From Tenebrio molitor (taxonomy: Eukaryota > Arthropoda > Insecta > Coleoptera > Tenebrionidae), in assembly GCF_963966145.1 (NCBI RefSeq), contig NC_091051.1:9486001-9550000 (forward strand): DNA of 64,000 bases, written 5' to 3'. Position 1 is the stretch's first letter. Each line of letters starts with the position of its first letter. The position numbers and the translations under genes were made by a program. Of the stretch, positions 35,095 to 47,075 are shown in pieces. The notes under the pieces were generated by a model that ran no database searches, was not told the DNA's origin, and saw nothing but the letters and a program-made list of their open reading frames with translations.

Positions 35095-36585
35095 TTTTTG
35101 AGCCAGCCTTTACTAAATCTTGTTTCAAAAATTCTAAAAAAAACTTGCAGAAAGCTATTTCTTGTGGTATTTAATATGGCTCATCCTGTACAATCGCAAT
35201 CGAATCTAATTTAATCTTTTAGTCCTTGGGGTAAACCAGTGATCGATGTAAATTATAGATTAAAATAAAATTGTTTGGAAAGTCCCACTGGAATAACCGG
35301 CCTTGCTCTAATACCCGCTTTAAAGGTGATCCAAAGAGATGTGACCGGTGTGACCTAATTTGCATGAAACACGACAGAACGTAAATCTTTTAGAGACACC
35401 AAAAAGTTGCTCAGTAATAATTTAATGGAGATTTATGCCTGTAAGCTCTCAAAGGAGCAGAGAAAGTGTTAATTGTAAGCACTGTTCTATTAAAATTCTT
35501 TTGTAACAAATGTCCACTTTTCTTGTTGGGAAAGCTTTCTTAGTAATATTTGCTAAAGATTATTTTCTTAACAATATTTAAAATTAAAAAAAAGGTCTCG
35601 CAAAAACGATAGATACATAAAAATATCCACAAGCGAAGACAAAGTACATATTGAGATTTCGTTGAATTTGAAAGCCACATTGTCTAGTACAAAGCCTTTT
35701 AACTTGAAAATGGAATAATAATTAAAAATTTTTGTTTTGCAGGCTTGAAAGAATCATATGTACTTATTTAATTTTTTTAATGAAATTAGGTAGATACTTT
35801 TTAATTGTCCACCAACCGCAACAAAACTATTTCCTTCCTTCCATGATAATGTAAGGAATAATGAAAATAATGAAAATTATAGCTAACAAGGTCAATGTTT
35901 ATTGGTGAGTTATAAATAATTATTATTGTTTCCTTTTTTGTGGGAATTCTATGATATGAGAACTTCCTATGAATTATTTGACCGGTACGTTTCTACAAAT
36001 GCTCAAATTCGTGCTAATATAATTGTAAATGTAATAACAATTTATATAAGTACATTGAGATATCAAATATTAATTAATTTTCGTTTTCATGAGACTTGTG
36101 AAGTGCTCAAATTTTCTCTTAACTAGCATACTTCACGCTTAAGTGCGAATGTTAATGACTTCTGAAACGTTTTAATAAAATCACTAAGTACACTTTGTGA
36201 AATGTTACATAGTCTATCTATTTCGTTTAATCAATTTAAAATACTGTGCACACAGTAGCAAGTCCCTTACGACGCTGTGTATTATATCTATGTACTAACT
36301 TTTCAGCTGCTGGATCGATTTAAAATAAACGTGTAGAGCGAGAAATAAGGCTAATTATTCGTTAACTGAATATGCTCAACGTTCATAAAACTCCAAAGTA
36401 GGATAAAGTATATAAAAAAAATATACATATAACACAAATAGTAAATTGTTTATTTGAATAATTAGTTTAACCCTCGTCATCAAGATGGTATAAATTCATA
36501 AATAAGGTATTGTCCACAACATGAGACTAACTAGATACATATTTAATGAACAAATCGGATAATTCCTTTAATTACCTTTGATACC
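35095..36585. other. Gene-poor AT-rich DNA
   Basis: No supportable gene. Confidence 0.35.
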
Positions 36586-36599
36586 GGGCACCCGGGCAG

Positions 36600-36984
36600 T
36601 GTTGTATCCTGGTTTTGTTCAAGGTACTCTGACCGCTCATTGGTCAGCTAATGAGCGGGCCTCATTGGTCGGCCAATGAGCGGGTTCCGTTCCCGATAAA
36701 TAGGTGGCGCCGGCCGAAATTTGTTCACTTTCGTTCACGATATAGACGTGTTCGTTTCGTTCTCTTCTCTCCTCTTCCTCTATTAAAAAGACTGGGGCTC
36801 CGTAAAAACAAGCTGGACAAAAAGACGATGCACTTCTTCGAGACAACTTGCAACTAGAAGCGGGACCTAACCGGCTCTTTCCAGAGTCACTCCGGCGTGA
36901 AAGAGGCATCGGTCAACAAATCTCGACACCGGCTCCGAAGATGGATTTCGACAGTTCGACCGCTCCAGAGCGCCGGTGGTAACA
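36600..36984 (+). mobile_element. GC-rich solo-LTR-like segment with CCAAT-box promoter
   Basis: Starts TGTTGTATCC and ends GGTGGTAACA, so its tips are TGTT...AACA as in LTRs. Inside are three ATTGG/CCAAT boxes in repeats of CATTGGTC(A/G)GC(T/C)AATGAGCGG, then GATAAATA (a TATA-like box) and a pyrimidine-rich initiator zone. Base composition is far richer in GC than the neighbourhood. No flanking duplication was found, so LTR status is tentative. Confidence 0.45.
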
Positions 36985-37016
36985 CCTTTAATAATTTAAT
37001 TTACCTTTCAAGTATA

Positions 37017-37998
37017 CGGTGTGAACTGTGAACATAAAGTTTGGAACAAAATTCATAAAGCGTTATGTGATGTTTTTAAGAAAATTGCTTGGATAGGTCG
37101 ATTTTATTTCGAAAAATGCTATCCTGTGACGTGCAATTTGTTTAAATAACGTAATCACCAATTTTTTAGGTAGACCTTCGTACTACCTAAACGAAATGAA
37201 AAAAAAGTACCTACCTTACTTACATAACATTTTTTTTGAGAAAATGACAAATTGTATTTCGAAAATGTTATGTATTTAATTTTTAATGTAAAAATTTTAA
37301 CTGACCTCTAACAAAAACACAAACATTTAAGGTCAACAATAAAATTTAACAACCCCTACTTTTTTCTTCTCTTTTTGTTAGATCTTCCCACTACCTAAAC
37401 GATAAATCAAAAAATTTGGTACCTTACATAACAATTTTTTTAAGAAAATGACAAATTTTGCTTCAAAAATTTAAATTAATTTTTGATGTAAAACTTTTTT
37501 CTATGGGGTTATTTAAAATCGAAGGTTTATTTTAACAGACCAAACAATTTAGATTTAGGGCAGACAATTCGCACTGAAATGGAACAAATCTGCCCTGACA
37601 TTACTGAGCGTAGTGTACTAAAAAGGTTATATGCGTGTCGGTAAAGGCAGCCTTACACCAAGGCAACAATTGGCAACATGTAGCACGCAACATTTTTTGG
37701 TAATGACCGGCAACATTACTAAAAATGTTGCGTGCTACATGTTGTCAATTGCTGCCTTGGTGAAACGCCGCCTTGAGTGCCAAATCGTTGGCGGGGGGCA
37801 ATTTCAATTTTGCGTTATTTGAAAAAATTGGTAATGACGTCATTGCGCAAAAACCAATGATGTTATATTAAACAAATTGCACGTCACAGGATAGCATTTT
37901 TCGAAATAAAATCGACCTGTTCGAGCGATTTTCTCAAAAACATCAGATAGGTAACGCTAAGTATTATGAATTTTGTTTCAAACTTTATCCTCACACTG
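37017..37998. mobile_element. 980-bp element with about 140-bp inverted repeats
   Basis: Left and right ends share, inverted, AAAGTTTG.AACAAAATTCAT and GGTCGATTTTATTTCGAAAA plus TGCTATCCTGTGACGTGCAA. The interior holds a diverged direct duplication (37175-37300 and 37380-37500, with CTACCTAAACGA and ACATAACA) and a nested MITE. Confidence 0.8.
37643..37775. mobile_element. Nested MITE, 133 bp
   Basis: ACACCAAGGCAACAATTG and CATGTAGCACGCAACATTTT on the left match the right arm inverted, ending GCCGCCTT. It lies inside 37017-37998. Confidence 0.8.
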
Positions 37999-37999
37999 T

Positions 38000-39440
38000 A
38001 GATAACCTTGTTTAACCACCAAATCTCAAAACTTTGTTTTTACAGTTCTTTGAAAAACATAATTTTTAGGAAAGAATGAATACTTAATAAACTAGGCCAA
38101 AATGAATAGGGAATTCCACAATTTTTCTTGGAAAGCAAAATAATTGCCTCAATCCTCCTACGTAATCTTAAACACTGGATAAATTTAAAATGTTACAGGT
38201 ACTTGAAACGTTACATTTAATGTGTATATATTTATATTTCTAACACATTTCATTACAAATTTAAAACTGCATTTATAAAAAATTCAAAAATGCAAAAATT
38301 CCCTATTTATTTTTGCCCAGTTTAGGTGGTATTGTGTTATCTGGAATTTTATTTGCTCTATTTTCTTCGTATTAGGTATGCTTTGTAGTTTGTAAGTACA
38401 AATTCATGTGTGCCTTAAACTGGGCGATCGATTTGAAAATAATTTCACTCAGATCATGCTTTTGCAGCTGAGGTTTGCTCTAGATTTTGTAGAATCGAAG
38501 AACAATATTGGGACATAAATATTTTCACACCCGTAGATTGGCCTGAAAATATTTTATTCTCGGTTAAAGCGTTAAGACGTTAAGCTGTTTTATAAAAGGA
38601 TCGTTTAACAGTTGTGAAATTTAATTTTCATTGTATTTTACCGTCGAAATGAAATACAAATTAAGATTGAAGTAATGTTGACAAAGGGTGTACCTACCTA
38701 CCTACCTACTGAATTCATTTCAATCACTTAATAACGTGGGAAAGTTTTCTCAATAAGTACCAACCGATGCTTGTTTGCAAAGACAGTAACAGATGAATTA
38801 ACTTGTCTGGATTACCACCTTTTAAGCGAAAGATCTTGTCACTAAACTGGAATATTCATGATGATTAATTACCTACCTAATTTTGGGGGACTTTGGAGGG
38901 TTTCGACCAAAGATACCTATCAAGCTCTGTCATTTTTCAAACAAATACCTGCTTCACGTTACATTCAAATCAGAATATTCAATTCTCAATCATATACTAT
39001 AATTTAAAAAATAAGACTTGTTAGTCATGGTATAAATAAAAATAATGGAAGAAATTTTCTTGCTGAACACGATTTCACTTCTGCTTTTTTTTATTAATTT
39101 GCGATAGTTATATTATTGTGGACAAAACAATCTTATTTGTTTACTTCCTATTAAAAATTGAATAAAAACCAGAAGGGCATGATAATACAACCCCAAATAG
39201 GTATCTTCAGATTCATGAAATAAAAACAGGAAAAAAATGTAATTACAGCCAGAACAAAACAAAAAATGTCTCTTGTGGACTGTGGAGTGATGCATAATGG
39301 CATGCATAACTCTGATGAAAAACAGCCCATTATGATAAAAACAATTTGAGAATATTTTTCTTGAATTCAGCTTAACTTACTGAACCGCACCACGTGGTAT
39401 TGCAACCAGTTCTGTCCTATTTTGCCAAATAAAAGAATGT
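38000..39440. other. Intergenic AT-rich DNA
   Basis: A (TACC)n microsatellite lies at about 38689-38712. No supportable gene. Confidence 0.4.
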
Positions 39441-39454
39441 TTTAAGTACAAATG

Positions 39455-39460
39455 TTTATT
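39455..39460 (-). terminator. Polyadenylation signal of HPF1
   Basis: AATAAA on the minus strand, 22 bases after the stop codon's last base. Confidence 0.6.
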
Positions 39461-39481
39461 CAAGTTTAAATAAAAATAAAA

Positions 39482-41050
39482 TTACATAATACTCAAATTA
39501 CATCCTTTCTTTCTCCTTTTCATGTGTGCTTCAGCTATCTTAGCAAAACCTTCTTTTTGTAGTAACTTATAAGAGTTTGACAAAAATCGTGAAATAGTTG
39601 AATTAAGAGCATCAGTTCCATGAAATAACAACTCCCAGCCAAGTTTAATACCTGTACCAAAGTCACACTCATCTATTGCTATATTAGCATATGTTAAAAC
39701 AGGTTGTAGCTCAGACAGACATTTTTCTTTTTGTTCAGGTGCTGCCTTATCTATCTTATTCAGAAGAGCCATCAATTCTTTATCAGATACTGTTAAATCA
39801 CGATAGCCTAATTGGGTCCTACAAAACATAATAACAAATATAATTACTGACAAAAAAATATTAAAAAATTACTTTCTATTGTAAGGCACTACAAGTCCAA
39901 TTTTGTTAAAAGTCTTTGCAACAACTTGCTTCTCTCTTTTTTTAATTTCCTCGCTGTGCAAAGACATGTTCAATTTTAGTTTGTCTGCTTGGGTTTTAAG
40001 TGATGAAAGAAACTTTCCTACTTGCATTTTCTTGAATGGATCTCCAGTTTTTTTCAGTTCCTCTAAATAAAAGCTGAGACAAGTATAACAAATCAAAACT
40101 GTCATTTTTCAACATACCTCACACTTGCAAAAATATTGTTACCCATTTTTGTAAAAACCCCATCTTTTGTCCCATGATTACTCACTAAAAATGGGGGAGA
40201 CTCATTTGGTGAGTCATAAAAGTAGCCAACATGATATCCTGTTTTATCATCTCCCTTGAGAACTGTCAGCATTTCAGGAGGGTCATAATAATATCGCCAA
40301 TGGAGTAAATATTCCTCAGAGGATTTTTTAGCATGTTTAAACTTGCCTGCAAGCACATCATATGGTCCTACCAGTGTTAAACCTACAGCTTTAAAAGCTT
40401 CAGTAGGATTATTCGGTTTTAACTCTGTACAAAAGGTCCAAAAATCATAAAAATCCTTTGGAAGATCTACTAAAAATCTAGATTTGATAAATTGTTTAGG
40501 ATCAAAATTTGTGCCCCCAATATCTGCATTGGACACTTCTTTTTCTTCATCTTCAAAATCTTTATTTGATTGATCTGATACCTCAACAACACATTCTTTA
40601 TTCTCTAATTTTTGTAAAGAACCTGTTACTTCTTCTGTCTTTGCTTCATAAATTGTATCTTCCTCAGACTTTCTATGTTCAGTTTCATCTTCTTCCTCAG
40701 ACTCACTAGGAGACACACATTCTTTCTTGTTAAGTTTTTTTGGACTCATATTCTCATCACTGTCCTTTTCACTTATGGCTGCATTCGAATTTTTCAAATC
40801 TTCATCTTGTTCCTTCAAATCATCATTTAATTTGATCTTTTTTGAGGGTCCTGGCTTTGCATTATTATACTAGAAGCTACTGATAAATTTGATACAGTAT
40901 TTTTTTATTATTTACCTTTCTCTTAGCCTGCGGAGGATGTTTGTATTTACTTAAATGCGCAGCATTTTTTTGGTAACATTTAACACCATACTTGCACGGT
41001 GTTCTGGAATCTTCTTCATATTTTTCACGTTCGGGGTCTGTTTCGGGCAT
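39482..41050 (-). CDS. HPF1: Histone PARylation factor 1 with PBZ zinc finger
   Basis: Four exons: 41050-40916, 40869-40118, 40073-39873 and 39818-39482; all phases close and give 474 residues. HPF1 binds PARP1/2 at DNA breaks and completes their active site, steering ADP-ribose to serines. Residues 19-39 form a PBZ finger (C19, C25, H32, H38 in CKYGVKCYQKN..H.....HP), which binds poly(ADP-ribose). A long acidic, Ser/Glu-rich linker follows, then the conserved HPF1 fold (DLPKDFYDFW, VPYNRKTQLGYRD) and the catalytic pair D412-E413 in NIAIDECDFGTG, matching human Asp283/Glu284. It is longer than human HPF1 (346) because of the finger and the linker. The ATG was chosen because the finger follows it directly. 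The acceptor at 40870 is the least certain boundary. Confidence 0.9.
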
Positions 41051-41443
41051 AATTTTTTTTTTCCAGCAGAAACTATATACTATATTATACCGCCAAAACA
41101 ATTAAGGTTAGAATTAGAAAGATGACAGATGACAGAACTGTTATTGCCTAAAATTGCCATGTGTGCCGTGCATGTGTTCGAATCTATTGCAACATGACAA
41201 GACTAACATTCCCCAAATTTACAAATTACCCCATGATAATTTTTTATTCCACGCATTTCGTCAAATATAAGTTTTTAAATACATATTTTCTTGATTAGGA
41301 AACATCATTTATCATGGTGATTATTTGGTTTTGGAATAAAAACGTAAAATTACCTTAAATTAATTTTAATTATTACAGCATTATATTTACGAAACAAAAT
41401 TATTACAATAAATACGAATGGCAAACATACAGCAATACAATAA

Positions 41444-44400
41444 TTAACCTGATGAACCAATCTTGAGTCCACTGAAATCCTTCTTCATCAAATGGCCAGT
41501 ATAAAATGAATTAAAATCTAATCTGAAAAATCACCAACATTAACAACAGTCTTCAATATTGTAATTTTCTCACCAAATAAAGAAAAACAGGAATTGAGTC
41601 ATCAAAAGGATAAGGAACATGGAATTTACATTAGTTAATTTTTTTGAGGCTAGTTTGGTAAAAATTTAGGTATCAGATGGAATTGAAAAAATTAAAATGA
41701 TTTACCTGTATAACAAATTAAATAACCTATCATGTTCACTGCTGTCTCTATTAAGATCATTGATTTGATCCAGAAGGTTGATCAGAGCCACTGAAAATTG
41801 TACGTCAAATAATGCAATTTGATCTTTAAAACTAGGTACGGTCTCCATGGGACTCGGTGGTTTTTCTTGAAAAGCCTTTTCGTTCTAAAGTACAAAAAAA
41901 TTAGTAAAAAACAATTTCATAATTAACGACGAATATGGTTGCTGATGACGACATCATGCTTAGAAATGTAATGGGTTTCTTGTTAGACGTGGATCATCGG
42001 ATAATTTGTAAGACCCAACTTCTTTGCACTGAATATTAAGTAACTTGCAATTTGAATCAACATTTTTGATGATTATCAAACAATGCAAAAAAATCAGGTT
42101 TTAACACTTGAAAGCTGAATTCTTGACACACATTCAGTACTATTTTACTGCAAGCGAAAAATTGAGCTTTCACCGGTTTTGTTTACGCAAACTTTTCACC
42201 TGTCTTCCAGATTTGATCGTATCGTGGATTAAAAAAAAAATCAAATTGCTTCAAACGCCATCATCAAATATTGTAAAATTTAAAAAATCTGAAATATTCT
42301 GTCTACATATTAATTTCTTTAATCGCACGATACTTGGGACGTATTTCTTCACTTTTTTCTTTTTATCCTTGACGATACATTTTTTAAACGCAGACTAGTA
42401 ACTGTTTAAGTGTTCGAAATGTGCTAAATGGTAGGTTCACATGCTGGAGTTACAGTATGGTACTACCACATACAAAGTAAATTGTAAAAGCTCAAGCTGG
42501 TGATACGTGTTTGTTTCAAATACCTGATTGAATGACTCATACAATGAGTTTGGCAATGAACCGAGTTCAGCTTCCACAAAGTATTGCTGCGTCCGCTATG
42601 AAAGAGCGAGTGAAAAAACAAAATGAACATTTACTCAACAAAAATTGAAGATAATCAAGTACATAAAGCGCTTATCTAAAGTGATGTGAATCAGTGTTTA
42701 AAAGCTGAATTGAACAAACTAACTGGTAGTTTGGTATAAGAAAAAAATTCTTATATAACTGAAAAAATTAAGTTTTTATTCACTGAAACAAATCGAAACA
42801 ATTAAAAATCAGTTGAACTGCGAATATTGGAATTAAAAAAAATTGGAAGAACCATGACTGTAATGGTTCAATTGGCAGCGCTAGTTTAACTATTACTTTA
42901 TTTGCCAATCATCCAGTTTCTTTATTAGAGCTTAATGACTCAAACATGTTTCTTTGACAACAGGAATATTTAAACCAGACTTGCCAACTGAATCATGGTG
43001 GTTATGGATTATACATTTTTTTTTTTTGATCACACGGCAGTATTCCAGGGACTTCATAACTTTTTTTTTTGAAAAAAAAAAATTATTAAAACGATTACAT
43101 CTAAACGAAGCCACGCAGGCTATTATACTCGCATTTAATACGCTATTACATAGAATGTTTTTGTTCCTTCGTTTAAAAGATGCTATTTTTTGTTTCGTTA
43201 GCGTTCCAATTAAATAATACTTAAAACATAACTCAAATTCTTTATGGCTGGAATTATAGCTTATGCCTTATAAATATATTTAAAACTAAAAAAAGAGCCT
43301 ACATTTTACAGCCAGCTAAAGCTCATTGCTTCTTACTAATGACAAGTGTTCCCATAAAAAAAGAATACCTTATTTCTTGTAACGAACTTACCTGCATAAA
43401 TTGGCAAAACTCAACACAAATAGATAGAAGCTTTGTTACTGTGCGGAGAATCGGTGGTATTGTAAGCATACAGTCTTTCAAGCAGCTATCCAAGAAGTCA
43501 CAATGACAAGCTAATATTTCGTCAACGTTATTCACCTATAAATTACCATCAAGTACACTATTTTTTACAAACGTATCTTTTACCTTTGCGATTCTTTGTA
43601 AGAAAAGACACCAGTGAGGCTCTATCACCTCGACCATCATGTGATACTCTAAGTTCTGAACACAATGCAACATCCTCTGACGCAGAGCAAACGCCGTTCT
43701 GTAATGTTGTGCGTCTTCAAAATGAAATTTCTTGGCGACCTTGTTACACTTCCAGACTTGACAGATCATTCTTTCCACGTATTTACAGTAGAACAAGTGT
43801 CTGAAAATCATCTGGTAGCAAGCCAAAGATTTTCTATTTAGAATCAGAGAGAGAGGCCAGTGGACTTCATAACTGAAAGCGAATGAATCGATAACGAGAA
43901 GCTTTTGACGGTCGTACGATGTTCGGAAATCTGAAAATTAACAGTGATAGTGATTTCGACGAAAATAATGGGGTGTCTGAAGCGAACGTGGGGAGCTTGA
44001 ATACGTCTTTGATTGTTCTGACGGTCACCATAAAATAATAAAAACCCCTTTTGCCTTAATTAGAGATAATTTTAGAGAGTTCTGACCAATTTACAAGTCG
44101 AATGCATTCAAATGACCCCTGGAACAACCAAAACAGTTGAAATCAAGATAACTCAGCTCAGGTGAATATACAAAGGGTGTTCTAAAAAATCTCCAATAGA
44201 CACTTCCCCACATTTGCTTGAGACAACCTTTCAAATAAGATTATACCTTGTTCCAAATTCGTCTGAATTGTGAGAATCTTTAGCATTTGGAACTGTAAAT
44301 CATACGGCAACAGCTCAGTTCTTAAATCATCTTTGTATGGGTCACTTATGGCACTCGACAATCTCAAGGCCAAGTCCATTAATGACTCGATACGGCCCTG

Positions 44401-46627
44401 GATGACGTCTCCAACGTCCTTGCTTAATTCTTTTTCGCATAATGTTAAAAATGCCACGATAAAATCTCCCTGGTCCAGTAAAAAATAATGTTTGACGGAT
44501 TTTAATCGTCCTAAGAGATCTTTTTCTTTTACAACTAGGTCTAATAATGTTTGACTGGCAAATTTGTAGGCGTTTTCTATGGCTTCGATGTAATGTTTTT
44601 CCTCGATTTTATATAAAATCGGCCGTATCTTATTTTTCACAGGTTTCCCTATTAATAAATTGTTTATTTGATAGGATTTTCTAATTCAGAAAACTCACCG
44701 CATTGTCTTATAACGTTTAAATATTTTCCCGCCTTCAAGATTATATCAGCTACAGATTCTAAAAACTTTGGTATTTTCTCCCTCTCTATTGAATACTTCT
44801 TATCCCAATAATCGGCAGAGTAATCTACAGGCATATCCTCTTTCTGGATAACTTCGTTGTCTTTTACCAAAAACTGCATAAAAGGTATATTTTTAAGTGT
44901 GCTTAAATCACAACAAAAAGTCACTAAAGTTACCAGATTTAGTTACTTACGTCAAAAAAGTACTAATTATTTTATTACACAAAGATGATTCACGAGTAAT
45001 AATGAGCCCCACGGAATTGAAAATGCAAAAGCTGGATATGGACGCGGTACCTTCCAAATGTATTGTGGGTTGCATTTTCAATTCCGTCGGGCTCACTATT
45101 ACTCGTGAATCACCTTGTACTTCCGGTGTTCATTAATTAAAAATAATAATATTCCAATATCAAGCCCAATATTTGAAAAATAAATTTCTCCACCAGAAAA
45201 CTTCGTGGTTTTACCATAAATAATACCTCAATAAATTTTATAATAACAAGTACCTCACTGATTGGATCTGATATGATTCCTCTGTATATCCACATGCCTA
45301 ACATCTTCATGTATGGAACACATGCAGCTTCCATCAGACCAACACACCTCTGTTGAGTCCTTTCATCACCAATTGATCCAATGATATGATCATGAAGTAA
45401 ACTTAAAACCTTGCCACCTCTTGCATCAGACTAAGAAACACAATTAATAGAAAAACAATCAGAAAGGACAAAATGTAACAAAAACACCTTACTAATTGTG
45501 GATGCAATATTAGCTGTGATTCCCAAAGAGTGTAAACGCTTTTGCACATAAAACCACAATTTCTGTAAATTCAAATTATCACTTAGAAATTCATCTTGCA
45601 GTTGTGTTATATAAATCTATAACAATTGTATTAACTTCCAAGTGTGAAAAAAACAGTCATAATAAAATTACAATGTGCTCCTTTAATATTGAGTTCATTA
45701 CTTCTGCTAGTGCATTGTTGACCTGGCCAAACTCAAACCTCATTTTTTCCTCAGTAAATCTCTGTATAATTGAATAGTGGCTAGCAATAGGCAAGATTTG
45801 TTTAACCAATTCTTGTAGTGGAAGAGGCACATTGTCATTAATTTTAAAAGTTCTAGGTCCATACAGGTCATTTAACTCTTCAGCTTCTATATAACAACCA
45901 GGAAGACCTATTAAAACATTTAAGAGATCTTCAATGAGTATATTTTCCTGAGAAACTGCAGGCACTGCAGCACAATAACTACTAAAACTTTGACATGAAA
46001 AATCCCATGACAAAGTAGGGCGTCTCTGAACCCATGATGTTACAGAGGGAGTACTAGCTCTAGGAAGTGTAGTAGACACATTCAAAATGCTGGTAGAGTA
46101 GGAGTCATTCTGGGATTTTTTTAATGCCTCCCTACGAAGTCGATTTCTTACTTGTGGCAAGTCATCTCTTGTGATTTCAGTTTTTTGCTCAGAAGCAGTA
46201 TGTTGCTTAGCCATTTTATACAGTAAAGACTTAACACCACTATCTTGTGATATCTGATACAGTAGTTGGACATAAGGGCCTAAACAATCAACACTAAAAT
46301 GTTAAACATTTGTAAGAAAATTATTACACAAAAATCTACTCTTACTTCTTTTGTTTGAGGTCCTCAAACTTTGACAAGAAAGGTTCAGAGTTTTTCAAAT
46401 CTTCAGCGATGCGTTGCACGTAATTTTGAATTGCTACTTGTGACCCTGAACATTCTTTGCCAGTGCTGTTGTTTATACTTTTTTGCAAGTTTTCGACGAG
46501 TTTTTCCGGTGAATTTTTCCCGCTACAAAGCCTTATTTAAAAAAAGTCGGTCGGTTTTGTTGTTACGTTCTTACCCCAACGATTTTAAAAGTTCGGCAAC
46601 CAAATGTTGAAGCTTAAACTCACTCAT
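41444..46627 (-). CDS. TUBGCP2: Gamma-tubulin complex component 2 (GCP2/Grip84)
   Basis: Twelve exons, all in phase: 46627-46575, 46522-46346, 46293-45672, 45616-45488, 45430-45254, 44873-44699, 44648-44247, 43930-43584, 43535-43392, 42595-42524, 41884-41706 and 41522-41444, giving 851 residues (human about 900). GCP2 pairs with GCP3 in the gamma-tubulin small complex that nucleates microtubules at centrosomes. Family landmarks: start MSEF, SQENILIEDLLNVLIGLPG, FEFGQVNNALAEVM, MWIYRGIISDP, DYWDKKYSIEREKIP, LLDQGDF, DPYKDDLRTELLPYD, HWPLSLILNRKSL, ALRQRMLHCVQNLEYHMM, GFLDTCLKD-like DFLDSCLKDCML and the closing RLDFNSFYTGHL. The GRIP1 and GRIP2 regions are therefore complete. A small inverted-repeat element sits in intron 5. 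HPF1 follows 393 bases downstream on the same strand, and a THAP transposase lies divergently upstream. Confidence 0.92.
44978..45117. mobile_element. DUF4817-family MITE, copy 3, in a GCP2 intron
   Basis: 140 bp with ends GATTCACGAGTAATAATGAG and complement, and the family signature CGGAATTGAAAATGCAA. Nearly all inverted repeat; no coding remnant. Lies between GCP2 exons 5 and 6. Confidence 0.8.
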
Positions 46628-47075
46628 TATGTTTCAAATCTGATGATTGTTATCCTTAATTTGTCAGCCTTTACTATTTATTTAAATAACAACGGATTTA
46701 CGCCCAACCAAACAACTTGTCAAACATTATTTATTGTATCATAACCTAAAATTTTTTAAATTTTTCCACTGAATTAAATTCAAATAGAGAGAGGCCCTCA
46801 ATGTAGATTGAAATATCAAATCTTGCTATAATTTAGATTTATCTCGTATAAATTAAATTATTAATTTTTCTCATTGAAAGAAAGTTGCAATACTTCCACA
46901 CTTTTATCTGAATATATTTAAAAATAAACATGTATCTCTCGTTTTAGTTAATTCTATTAGCTCACAAATTATGTCATATACTACGTCACGCACAGGACAA
47001 CCATGCTGTTTCACATCTGTCATTTCAGTACCGATTCACATTATTAAACGAATGCGAATTCGTCAGTGTAGCATA
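46628..47075. promoter_or_regulatory. Divergent promoter region between GCP2 and the THAP transposase
   Basis: About 450 bp separate the two start codons. The stretch 46652-46905 recurs, with one short deletion, at 58048-58260, so it probably belongs to the transposon rather than to GCP2. No TATA box is clear for either gene. Confidence 0.5.

Noticed and set aside
43586..44488. Plus-strand ORFs of 72 codons
   Set aside because: Antisense shadows of GCP2 exons 7 and 8.
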